Part shown: one piece after another, positions 7,030 through 15,078 of the stretch
How the letters are laid out: every line of letters begins with the position of its first letter
Numbering within the stretch: position 1 is the stretch's first letter
Assembly: GCA_902634305.1 (NCBI GenBank)
Contig: CACPJJ010000001.1
Span: forward strand, 1-64,000
Length of the DNA stretch: 64,000 nt
Direction: 5' to 3'
Source of the DNA: an uncultured Pelagibacteraceae bacterium
GTDB lineage: Bacteria > Pseudomonadota > Alphaproteobacteria > Pelagibacterales > Pelagibacteraceae
Program-made: the position numbers and the translations under genes
Notes under the pieces: model-generated
The model's input: the letters and a program-made list of their open reading frames with translations, nothing else
Databases searched by the model: none
What the model was told of the DNA's origin: nothing

Positions 7030-8811
7030 ATGGCAAAAATGAATACAGAAGAGGCATTTATCAAAGTTCTTCAGATGCATGGAATAGAACATGCTTTTGG
7101 AATAATCGGTTCAGCGTTTATGCCTATTTCTGATTTATTTCCTAAAGCAGGTATAACTTTTTGGGATGTTGCTCATGAAACCAATGGTGGATTAATTGCA
7201 GATGGATACACCAGGGCAACTGGAAAAATGTCAATGGTCATTGCTCAAAATGGTCCAGGAATAACAGGACTTGTTACACCTATAAAAACAGCTTACTGGA
7301 ATCATACGCCATTGCTTTTAGTTACTCCTCAAGCAGCAAATAAAACTATGGGGCAAGGTGGATTTCAAGAAGTTGAACAAATGAATTTATTTAAAGATAT
7401 GGTTTGCTATCAAGAAGAAGTTAGAGATCCATCAAGAATGGCAGAAGTTTTAAATAGAGTAATTGAAAAAGCGATTAGAGGTTCTGCTCCAGCGCAAATA
7501 AATGTGCCAAGAGATTATTGGACACAAGTTATAGATATTGAACTACCTCCAATAGTGAGATTGGAAAGACAAGGGGGAGGAGAGGATGCAATAACTAAAG
7601 CTGCGAAATTGTTATCCGAAGCTAAATTTCCAGTAATTTTATCTGGAGCAGGTGTAGTTATTGGTGGAGCTATTGAAGACTGTAAAAAACTAGCTGAAAA
7701 ATTAGACTCTCCTGTGTGCAGCGGTTATCAACATAACGATAGTTTTCCGGGAAGCCACCCTTTAGCAGTAGGTCCTTTAGGTTACAATGGCTCAAAAGCA
7801 GCGATGCAGCTAATTTCAAAAGCAGATGTCGTCCTTGCACTCGGGACAAGATTAAATCCATTTTCAACCTTACCAGGTTACGGCTTAGACTATTGGCCTA
7901 AAGATGCAAAAATTATTCAAGTAGATATGAATTCAGATCGAATTGGATTAACTAAAAAAGTTACTGTTGGAATATGTGGTGACGCTAAATTAGTTTCTCA
8001 ACAAATTTTAGAAAAGTTGTCTTCAAACGCTGGAGACAAAGGAAGAGAAGAAAGAAAAAATTTAATACACCAAACTAAATCAGCTTGGTTGCAGACATTA
8101 ACAAGTTTAGACCATGAAGATGATGATCCAGGAACTGTTTGGAACAAAGAAGCAAGAGAAAGAGATAATGATAGAATGTCACCAAGACAAGCTTGGAGAG
8201 CAATACAAGCAGGCATGCCTGAAGATGTTATAATTTCATCTGATATAGGGAATAACTGCGCAATTGGTAATGCTTACCCTACATTTGAAAAAGGAAGAAA
8301 ATATTTAGCGCCAGGTTTATTTGGACCATGTGGTTATGGGTTTCCTTCAATACTAGGAGCAAAAATAGGATGCCCAGATACACCTGTTATAGGTTTTGCA
8401 GGAGATGGTGCTTTTGGAATAAGTATGAATGAGATGAGTTCATGTGCAAGAAAAGAATGGCCAAAAATTACAATGGTTATCTTTAGAAATTATCAATGGG
8501 GTGCAGAAAAAAGAAATTCAATTCTTTGGTTTGATGACAATTTTGTTGGAACTGAATTAGACCCTGAGCTTAGTTATGCAAAAGTAGCTAATGCGTGTGG
8601 ATTAAAAGGGGTTACTGTGAGGACTATGGAAGAAACAACAAAAGCTATTAAACAATCATGTGAAGATCAAAAAAAGGGAATTACAACATTTATTGAGATA
8701 ATTTTAAATCAAGAACTAGGTGAGCCGTTTAGACGAGATGCTATGAAGAAACCAGTTAAAGTAGCAGGTATTAAAAAAGAGGATATGAAACCCCAAAAAT
8801 CATTAGTTTAA
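7030..8811 (+). CDS. xsc: Sulfoacetaldehyde acetyltransferase
   Basis: Xsc is a thiamine-diphosphate enzyme that converts sulfoacetaldehyde and phosphate to acetyl phosphate and sulfite. It is the central desulfonating step for taurine and other C2 sulfonates. The 593-residue protein has the three-domain TPP-enzyme layout. Xsc-typical stretches include IGSAFMPISDLFPKAGITFW (~22-41), HETNGGLIADGYTRATGKMS, TAYWNHTPLLLVTPQAANKT and FQEVEQMNLFKDMVCYQEEV. The TPP/Mg motif is GDGAFGISMNEMSS with a downstream N (FRNYQWGAEKRNS) near residues 458-500. No phosphotransacetylase or taurine dehydrogenase is in view, so the enzyme must connect to genes elsewhere. The gene is followed within two bases by the SxtJ-like gene. 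Confidence 0.95.
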   Translation: MAKMNTEEAFIKVLQMHGIEHAFGIIGSAFMPISDLFPKAGITFWDVAHETNGGLIADGYTRATGKMSMVIAQNGPGITGLVTPIKTAYWNHTPLLLVTPQAANKTMGQGGFQEVEQMNLFKDMVCYQEEVRDPSRMAEVLNRVIEKAIRGSAPAQINVPRDYWTQVIDIELPPIVRLERQGGGEDAITKAAKLLSEAKFPVILSGAGVVIGGAIEDCKKLAEKLDSPVCSGYQHNDSFPGSHPLAVGPLGYNGSKAAMQLISKADVVLALGTRLNPFSTLPGYGLDYWPKDAKIIQVDMNSDRIGLTKKVTVGICGDAKLVSQQILEKLSSNAGDKGREERKNLIHQTKSAWLQTLTSLDHEDDDPGTVWNKEARERDNDRMSPRQAWRAIQAGMPEDVIISSDIGNNCAIGNAYPTFEKGRKYLAPGLFGPCGYGFPSILGAKIGCPDTPVIGFAGDGAFGISMNEMSSCARKEWPKITMVIFRNYQWGAEKRNSILWFDDNFVGTELDPELSYAKVANACGLKGVTVRTMEETTKAIKQSCEDQKKGITTFIEIILNQELGEPFRRDAMKKPVKVAGIKKEDMKPQKSLV

Positions 8812-8812
8812 A

Positions 8813-9202
8813 TTGAATTACAAAGATATAAAAATTGGATCAAACAGAAGTTTTGGAGTTGTTTTCTTTGTTGTATTTTTGCTTATTGGATTATGGCCAA
8901 TTTTAAAAGGAAACGAAATTAGAATTTGGTCAATTGTAATTTCATTAATTTTTCTTATTTTAGGAATATTAAATTCAAAAATCCTTACTCCTTTCAATAA
9001 AGCTTGGTTTAGATTTGGAATTTTTTTAGGCAATTTTATTTCACCAATAATAATGGGAATTGTATTTTTTTTAGTTGTTACACCAACAGGTTTAATAATG
9101 AAATTATTCAGAAAAGACCTTATCAATTTAAGAAAAAATAATAGTAGCACTTATTGGATTGAAAAAAAAGATATTAAGTCTAGTATGAAAAATCAGTTTT
9201 AA
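8813..9202 (+). CDS. SxtJ-like small membrane protein
   Basis: This 129-residue protein has hydrophobic helices near residues 14-30, 38-55 and 75-98, a basic loop, and a polar C-terminus. The pattern of two short helices, LNSKILTPFNKAWFRFGIFLG and a third helix with VVTPTGLIMKLFRKD resembles the SxtJ family, named from saxitoxin clusters and often found beside NodU/CmcH carbamoyltransferases. A TTG start one base after the xsc stop is used; no ATG precedes the first helix. A DUF5989-like peptide and a carbamoyltransferase follow immediately, completing a known three-gene arrangement. The biochemical role is unknown. Confidence 0.75.
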   Translation: MNYKDIKIGSNRSFGVVFFVVFLLIGLWPILKGNEIRIWSIVISLIFLILGILNSKILTPFNKAWFRFGIFLGNFISPIIMGIVFFLVVTPTGLIMKLFRKDLINLRKNNSSTYWIEKKDIKSSMKNQF

Positions 9203-9203
9203 A

Positions 9204-9353
9204 ATGGATTTTATAAAAGAATTTTGGGAATTTTTAAAAATTAGAAAAAAATATTGGCTTCTACCAATTATTATAGTTTTAGTAATTTTTGGAGGCTTAA
9301 TTGTTTTAAGTCAAGGATCAGCTGTTGCACCATTTATTTATACAATATTTTAG
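9204..9353 (+). CDS. DUF5989-like 49-residue membrane peptide
   Basis: The ATG at 9204 lies two bases after the SxtJ-like gene and the stop TAG at 9351-9353 overlaps the GTG start of the carbamoyltransferase. The peptide is MDFIKEFWEFLKIRKKYW followed by a single hydrophobic helix (LLPIIIVLVIFGGLIVLSQG) and a short tail SAVAPFIYTIF. This layout, an amphipathic N-terminus then LLPIIIV...GSAVAPFIYT, matches the small DUF5989 proteins usually sandwiched between SxtJ and carbamoyltransferase genes. Its function is unknown; a membrane-anchoring role for the enzyme is an inference. Confidence 0.8.
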   Translation: MDFIKEFWEFLKIRKKYWLLPIIIVLVIFGGLIVLSQGSAVAPFIYTIF

Positions 9354-11191
9354 TGACTAAAATTTTAGGAATTTCAGCTTTTTATCATGATAGCGCAGCA
9401 GCAATTACTATAGATGGTAAAATAGTTGCAGCAGCTCAAGAAGAAAGATTCTCTAGAAAAAAACATGATCCAAGATACCCATACAATGCAATAGAATTTG
9501 TACTTAACTTTGCAAAAATTAAACTTTCAGAAGTTGATCATATAGTCTTTTTTGAAAAACCTTTTCTTAAATTCGAAAGACTTTTAGAAACATATGTTGC
9601 TATGGCACCTAGAGGTTTTTTACAATTTTCAAAAGCTATGCCAACATGGCTAAGAGAAAAATTATTTCAAAAAAAAATGTTATTTAATTTACTTAAAAAA
9701 CATGACAAAAATTTTAAGGAAATTAGTAAAATTTCTTTTTCAGAACATCACTTGAGTCATGCAGCGAGCGCTTTTTTCCCTTCACCATATGAAGAAGCTA
9801 TAGTTTTAACTGCTGATGGCGTTGGTGAATGGGCCACTACTACTGTAGCTATAGGAAAAAAAAATAGCCTTAAAATAAAAAAAGAAATTCATTTTCCACA
9901 TTCATTAGGACTTCTGTACTCTGCGTTTACTTATTACACTGGATTTAAAGTTAATAGCGGAGAATATAAATTAATGGGTCTGGCTCCATATGGAGAACCT
10001 AAATATGTAGATCTTATTGAAAAAAAATTAATTCATATTAAAGAAGATGGATCTTTTAGGTTAAACCAAGATTATTTTAATTACACAACTGGACTTTCAA
10101 TGACTAACGAAAAATTTCATAATTTATTTGGTCAAAAGCCACGCGATAGTAAGAAAGATAAAATAACACAATTTCATATGGATATAGCATCTTCCATTCA
10201 AAGTGTAACAGAAGATATTATGATTAAAATTTGTAAGTCGCTAAGAAAAGAATTTAATATTCCCAATTTATGCCTTGCTGGAGGTGTTGCTTTAAACTGT
10301 GTAGCAAATGGAAAAATACTCAAAGAAAAAATATTTGAAAAAATTTGGATACAACCAGCAGCAGGAGATGCAGGAGGTTCATTGGGTGCCGCTCTAGCAT
10401 TTTGGTATTTAGAATTAAAAAAAAGTCGAGAAGTTACAAGCAAAGATGCAATGAGTGGATCATATCTAGGACCTTATTTTGATAATGAGGAAATAAAAAA
10501 TAAATTAAATAATCTAGGAGCTAAATTTGAAATATTAGAAGATGACGCTTTGATAGAAAAAACAGCAGATGATTTGTCAAAAGGAAATGCAATAGGATGG
10601 TTTCAAGGAAGAATGGAATTTGGACCAAGAGCCTTAGGTGGAAGATCAATTCTAGGTGATCCTAGGTCTTCCAGCATGCAGAAGAATCTTAATTTAAAAG
10701 TTAAGTATAGGGAAAGTTTTAGACCTTTTGCGCCATCAATTTTAAAAGATGAAGTTAATAACTGGTTCGAATTAAATGAGGACAGTCCTTACATGTTATT
10801 AGTTGCAGATATAAAAAGAGAGAAACAAAATCAGATGACCGAAGATGAAAAAAAATTGTTTGGTATTGATAAACTAAATATAAAACGATCTGAGATACCA
10901 GCAGTTACACATGTTGATTATTCAGCTAGAATTCAAACTGTTAGTAGGGATACAAATAAAAAATATTACGATTTAATAAAAAAATTTAAAGATAAAACAA
11001 ATTGTCCTGTAATAGTAAATACATCATTTAATGTAAGAGGTGAGCCAATTGTTAATACTCCAGAAGATGCATTTAATTGCTTTATGGGTACTGAACTTGA
11101 CAATTTAGTTATAGGCAATTGTTATCTAATAAAAGAATATCAAAACCCAGCTCTTAAAAAAGATTATACAAAAAACTTTGAACTTGATTAA
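9353..11191 (+). CDS. NodU/CmcH-family carbamoyltransferase
   Basis: These enzymes use carbamoyl phosphate and ATP to O-carbamoylate small molecules or sugars. The N-terminal Kae1-like domain shows ILGISAFYHDSAAAI, QEERFSRKKHD, and the metal/substrate motif SEHHLSHAASAFFPSPYEEA. Further motifs are LTADGVGEW, CLAGGVALNCVANGK and the C-terminal YrdC-like RESFRPFAPSIL and VNTSFNVRGEPIVNTPEDA. I place the start at the GTG at 9353 (TAGTG overlap with the preceding peptide), which gives 612 residues. A longer frame from 9254 adds an unlikely N-terminus lying over the DUF5989 peptide. The carbamoylated product is unknown, and no antibiotic or nodulation genes are nearby. Confidence 0.9.
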   Translation: MTKILGISAFYHDSAAAITIDGKIVAAAQEERFSRKKHDPRYPYNAIEFVLNFAKIKLSEVDHIVFFEKPFLKFERLLETYVAMAPRGFLQFSKAMPTWLREKLFQKKMLFNLLKKHDKNFKEISKISFSEHHLSHAASAFFPSPYEEAIVLTADGVGEWATTTVAIGKKNSLKIKKEIHFPHSLGLLYSAFTYYTGFKVNSGEYKLMGLAPYGEPKYVDLIEKKLIHIKEDGSFRLNQDYFNYTTGLSMTNEKFHNLFGQKPRDSKKDKITQFHMDIASSIQSVTEDIMIKICKSLRKEFNIPNLCLAGGVALNCVANGKILKEKIFEKIWIQPAAGDAGGSLGAALAFWYLELKKSREVTSKDAMSGSYLGPYFDNEEIKNKLNNLGAKFEILEDDALIEKTADDLSKGNAIGWFQGRMEFGPRALGGRSILGDPRSSSMQKNLNLKVKYRESFRPFAPSILKDEVNNWFELNEDSPYMLLVADIKREKQNQMTEDEKKLFGIDKLNIKRSEIPAVTHVDYSARIQTVSRDTNKKYYDLIKKFKDKTNCPVIVNTSFNVRGEPIVNTPEDAFNCFMGTELDNLVIGNCYLIKEYQNPALKKDYTKNFELD

Positions 11192-12500
11192 AACGAAAAA
11201 AATCATCAATGATAAATTTTGCGGATGGACAAATGCTTTACAATCAAGGGAGAATTTTAAAGTCTTAAATAAGAATTTTAAGTGTGATTATTTAATTATT
11301 GGAGCTGGTTATACAGGTTTATCTGCAGCAAGAAAACTATCTGAAATAAATAGTCTTAAAAAAATTGTTATTGTTGATTCTCAATTAGCAGGAGAAGGTT
11401 CGAGCTCTCGTAATTCTGGTTATTTAGTTGATACAACTTTGAATGATGGTTTTACCTCAAATAAAGATATTAATAATTATAAAAAAAAAGTTAAAATTTA
11501 TAATTTAGGAATCAATGCAGTCAAAAATTTTATAAACCAACATCAAGTAGACTGTGATTGGAACGAATGTGGTAAATATTTTGCATCCTCAGTTATTAAA
11601 GACATATCAATAGCAAAAAAATTTAGCGAACTTCTAACTTCGTTAAATTTTAATAATGAAATTTTAAATCAAGATGAATTAGAAAAAAAATTAGGAACAA
11701 ATTTTTATAAAACAGCAGTTTTTACCAAAGGTGGAATATTGATTAACCCAGCTAAACTTGTGCGCGCGATGATAGATGTATTACCAAAAAATGTCGAATT
11801 ATATGAAAATAGTCCATTAATTAAATGGAAAAAAAATAATAACTATATTGATTGTCAATTTGAAAAAAATTTAGTTCAAACTAATAAGATTATTTTTTGT
11901 ACTAATGGTTTTTTAAATTCATTAAATATAAAAAAAAATTTTAATTTTCCATTAACTTTAACAGCTAGCATGACAAGACCATTAGACAATGAAGAATTTA
12001 AATCTATTGGAGAACCAAAAGAGTGGGGTGTTTTACCAATACGTCCAATGGGTGCAACAATTCGTTTTACAAAAGATAGACGATTATTAATTAGAAATAC
12101 TGCTGAAATGAGAAATCCTAATTATATGTCCAAACATGAGCTGCAAAAGCGAAAATTTATACATTTAAAAGGTTTAGTTAAAAGATTTCCAACTTTGAAA
12201 ACTAACTTAATAGAAAATACATGGTCAGGAATTGTATCAAGGAGCAGAAATGGTTCTCAAATTTTTGAAATGATTGAAAAAAATATTTATGCTGCAGGCT
12301 GTTACAATGGTTCTGGAATAGGTGTTGGAACACTTTTTGGTGAACAAATTGCACTAATGGCATCTGATCAACAATCTAATGAAATTGAAACAATAAATAA
12401 TAGAGTTAAGCCGAATTGGTTACCTCCAAATCCTTTTTTAAACTTAGGTGTTAAAGCAAGATTATTTTTTGAAAGATTAAGAGCAAAATCAGAGATTTAG
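11178..12500 (+). CDS. FAD-dependent oxidoreductase, DAO/PuuB-like
   Basis: This is a 440-residue flavoenzyme of the D-amino-acid oxidase superfamily. The FAD motif is YLIIGAGYTGLSAARKLSE near residues 36-54, followed by GEGSSSRNSGYLVDTTL, the SGRNGG-type segment seen in gamma-glutamylputrescine oxidases and related amine oxidases. The C-terminal FAD contact is AAGCYNGSGIGVGTLFGEQIA (~373-393). The start (TTG at 11178) overlaps the carbamoyltransferase end by 14 bases; a second TTG at 11184 is equally possible. Likely substrates are secondary amines or amino acids, but the sequence does not tell which. It converges with the thiolase gene, the two ends lying one base apart. Confidence 0.75.
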   Translation: MNLIKTKKIINDKFCGWTNALQSRENFKVLNKNFKCDYLIIGAGYTGLSAARKLSEINSLKKIVIVDSQLAGEGSSSRNSGYLVDTTLNDGFTSNKDINNYKKKVKIYNLGINAVKNFINQHQVDCDWNECGKYFASSVIKDISIAKKFSELLTSLNFNNEILNQDELEKKLGTNFYKTAVFTKGGILINPAKLVRAMIDVLPKNVELYENSPLIKWKKNNNYIDCQFEKNLVQTNKIIFCTNGFLNSLNIKKNFNFPLTLTASMTRPLDNEEFKSIGEPKEWGVLPIRPMGATIRFTKDRRLLIRNTAEMRNPNYMSKHELQKRKFIHLKGLVKRFPTLKTNLIENTWSGIVSRSRNGSQIFEMIEKNIYAAGCYNGSGIGVGTLFGEQIALMASDQQSNEIETINNRVKPNWLPPNPFLNLGVKARLFFERLRAKSEI

Positions 12501-13676
12501 TTAAATACTTTCAACGCACATTGAAATACCCATACCTCCGCCAATACAAAGTGTAGCTAAACCTTTTTTATATTTTCTTTTTTGCATTTCGTGTATTAGC
12601 GTTACTAAAATTCTTGCTCCAGAAGCTCCAATTGGATGTCCAAGAGCAATAGCACCACCGTTAACATTTACTATATCTTCCTTAAGTCCAAGTTCTTTTA
12701 CTACTGCAATAGACTGGGCAGCAAAGGCTTCGTTTGATTCAACTAAATCTAAATCACTTATATTCCAGCCAGCTTTTTTTAATGCTAATTTAGATGCAGG
12801 TATTGGACCTGTTCCCATTAATTTTGGATCAACACCACTTTGTGCCCATGAGATAATTTTAGCAATTGGTTTTAAACCTTTATCTTTTGAAGTTTTATAG
12901 TTCATTAAAGTTACTGCTGCAGCACCATCATTTAATCCTGATGCATTTCCCGCAGTTACGGTACCATTTTCTTTAAAAACTGTTTTTAAATTTGATAATT
13001 TTTCTAAATTTGTGTCTGATCTTGGATATTCATCTTTATCAAATATTTTTTGATCTTTTAATTTTATTGGAACTATTTCTTCTTTAAATCTATTCTCGCT
13101 AATAGCTTTTATTGCTTTTTTTTGCGAGTTTAATGCAAAATTATCCTGATCATTTCTGGTTATTTGATATTTTTCCGCAACATTTTCAGCAGTTACTCCC
13201 ATGTGATAATCATCGTATGCATCTATTAATCCATCAATAAGCATTGAATCTTTTAATTTTTCTTCGCTTAAATTTTTTTCCATTCTGTAATTTAAATAGT
13301 GTGGAGAATTAGTCATACTTTCTTGACCTCCTGCAATAACAATATTTGTGTCATTAAGTTTTAAAGAGTTAAAACCTAAAGTTACCGCAGCCAAACCAGA
13401 ACCACATACTTGATTAATTGTTGTTGCAGTTTTATCTTTATGTATTCCTGAATTAATCGCTGCCTGTCTGGCTGGATTTTGACCACATCCAGTTTGTAAT
13501 ACTTGTCCTAAAATAACTGTATCCACTTCTGAACCATTTAGATTAGAATGTTCCATACATTTTTTAACAACCGCAGTTCCAAGTTCTGTTGCTTTGTGAT
13601 CTTTTAAACTTCCATGAAACGAACCAATTGGAGTTCTAAAAGCTGATGTTATTACAATATCTTTATCACTGTTCAT
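12501..13676 (-). CDS. Acetyl-CoA acetyltransferase (thiolase)
   Basis: The 391-residue length is typical of thiolase II (AtoB/PhaA). The acylated cysteine lies in NQVCGSGLAAV near residues 87-97, the histidine motif is GGAIALGHPIGASGAR near 341-356, and the C-terminal catalytic cysteine is in LATLCIGGGMGISM near 375-388. NEAFAAQ is also present. The enzyme condenses or cleaves acetoacetyl-CoA. It stands alone on the minus strand, facing away from a small divergent gene, with no adjacent reductase or synthase that would point to polyhydroxyalkanoate synthesis. A role in acetoacetate, fatty-acid or amino-acid breakdown is equally possible. Confidence 0.9.
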   Translation of the reverse strand: MNSDKDIVITSAFRTPIGSFHGSLKDHKATELGTAVVKKCMEHSNLNGSEVDTVILGQVLQTGCGQNPARQAAINSGIHKDKTATTINQVCGSGLAAVTLGFNSLKLNDTNIVIAGGQESMTNSPHYLNYRMEKNLSEEKLKDSMLIDGLIDAYDDYHMGVTAENVAEKYQITRNDQDNFALNSQKKAIKAISENRFKEEIVPIKLKDQKIFDKDEYPRSDTNLEKLSNLKTVFKENGTVTAGNASGLNDGAAAVTLMNYKTSKDKGLKPIAKIISWAQSGVDPKLMGTGPIPASKLALKKAGWNISDLDLVESNEAFAAQSIAVVKELGLKEDIVNVNGGAIALGHPIGASGARILVTLIHEMQKRKYKKGLATLCIGGGMGISMCVESI

Positions 13677-13726
13677 AATTATTCATTACACAATTAATAG
13701 TATATAATATAGTTATTAATTTTAAG

Positions 13727-13930
13727 ATGAATAAAAAAATACTAAATTACATAATATTTATAATTATCGCTTCAATTTTATTATATTTTGCTAGACATAA
13801 TTATAGAGATTTTAATATCAATAAGGCTATCTCTGCCTGTGTTTTAGCTAAAAAACAAAACTCAACTAATTTTGATAAGGATTTAGTAAAGAAACAATGT
13901 GAAGAAGATATTAAAAAAAGTCTTAATTAA
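13727..13930 (+). CDS. 67-residue single-span membrane or exported protein, unknown
   Basis: The protein starts MNKKILNYIIFIIIASILLYFARHNY, an uncleaved anchor or signal-like helix. A short polar domain with two cysteines (SACVLAKKQN and KKQCEEDIKKSL) follows and could form a disulfide in the periplasm. The gene overlaps the 3' end of the convergent M24 gene by four bases. I do not recognise a family. Its size and organisation resemble the many small tethered periplasmic proteins of marine alphaproteobacteria, but that says nothing on function. Confidence 0.6.
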   Translation: MNKKILNYIIFIIIASILLYFARHNYRDFNINKAISACVLAKKQNSTNFDKDLVKKQCEEDIKKSLN

Positions 13931-15078
13931 AGAATAACCAAATCTAATTTTTGCTTACCCAAACGTTCATTTCCATTATCTGTAACAAGATACGTTTCAC
14001 CCAAATTCATTGCTAATTGATTTTCAGAGTCCATTAAAATCATATGCATAAAAAATATGTTACCAGGTTCAATTAAATAAGGATTACCGGTATAAAGCAT
14101 TGGCCAATCCATCCAATTTGGAGAAAAAGTATTTCCTAAAGAATACCCGCAAGCATTCATTCTAGATTTATTATATCCAAGGTCATCAAAGGTTTTTGCG
14201 TGTACATCAAAAATTTCACCTATATTATTTCCAGGTTTTAATTTATTTTCACAATTTTTTAATGCTTCTAGGCATGCATCATGCATTTTATGATGTTTAG
14301 AATCTGCTTTACCAATAAGCATAGTTCTGAACATTGCTGAATGATAATGTCTATAAGTACCAGCCCATTCAATACTTAATTGATCTGTGGTTTGTAATAT
14401 TTTTTTCTCTGCTTGATACCTACAGAGTAAAGCATTATCTCCTGAACCAATTATAAATTCATTTGCGGGATAGTCTCCGCCTCCTTCAAATATAATTCTA
14501 TTCATTTCAGCTAATATTTTAGACTCACTAACTCCAGCTTTCGCATGTTTCCAAGCTTCGTCCAAAGCTTTGTCTGCAAGCTCAGCAGCTTTTCTTACAT
14601 AAACAATTTCTTCTTTTGACTTTACTACTCTTAATTTAGTAATTAATTCTGATTGATCTTCTATTGAACAGTAATTTTCTAAAGATTTATTTAATCTTAA
14701 TGCATTTCGACCTGTAAGCCCGTAAGCTTCATACTCAATTCCTAGCTTTTTTCCCTTTAAATTTAATTCGTCTAAAATAATTTTAAGATCATTAGCTGGA
14801 TTTGATCCATCTTTATCAACCCATATTCTTATATCTTCTATATTTGATGTATTTTGCGCTTGTCTTAAGTCAGGCGCTCTAGTTAATAGTTTTACATTTC
14901 CTTTTTGATCTAGGATTAAAGTTTGAAAAAAAACATAACCAAATGTGTCATAACCAGTTAACCAATACATAGACTCTTGTCTAAACATAAGAAGAGCATC
15001 TATATTTTGTTCTTTCATTGATTTTAAAACTTTTGATTTTCTTGATGAAAATTCTTCTTTTGAAAAATGAAGACCCAT
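13927..15078 (-). CDS. Creatinase-like M24 (pita-bread fold) hydrolase with altered metal site
   Basis: The protein has an N-terminal creatinase domain (MYWLTGYDTFGYVFFQ) and a C-terminal M24 domain. In true M24 peptidases five residues (D, D, H, E, E) bind two metals. Here the first pair reads SIEWAG...YHSAMFRT (E and A), the histidine motif reads CGYSLGN (Y), the first glutamate motif reads FFMHMIL (H), and only the last glutamate (NLGETYLVT) remains. This points to a metal-independent creatinase or ectoine-hydrolase-like C-N hydrolase and not to an aminopeptidase. I set the start at ATG 15078, which overlaps the stop of the preceding gene (TAATG), giving 383 residues. An upstream frame extension of 16 residues is unlikely. 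Confidence 0.75.
   Translation of the reverse strand: MGLHFSKEEFSSRKSKVLKSMKEQNIDALLMFRQESMYWLTGYDTFGYVFFQTLILDQKGNVKLLTRAPDLRQAQNTSNIEDIRIWVDKDGSNPANDLKIILDELNLKGKKLGIEYEAYGLTGRNALRLNKSLENYCSIEDQSELITKLRVVKSKEEIVYVRKAAELADKALDEAWKHAKAGVSESKILAEMNRIIFEGGGDYPANEFIIGSGDNALLCRYQAEKKILQTTDQLSIEWAGTYRHYHSAMFRTMLIGKADSKHHKMHDACLEALKNCENKLKPGNNIGEIFDVHAKTFDDLGYNKSRMNACGYSLGNTFSPNWMDWPMLYTGNPYLIEPGNIFFMHMILMDSENQLAMNLGETYLVTDNGNERLGKQKLDLVIL

Noticed and set aside
9254-9352. 33-residue N-terminal extension of the carbamoyltransferase
   Set aside because: It lies out of frame over a complete DUF5989-like gene and does not match the family start; GTG 9353 gives the normal beginning ILGISAFYHD.
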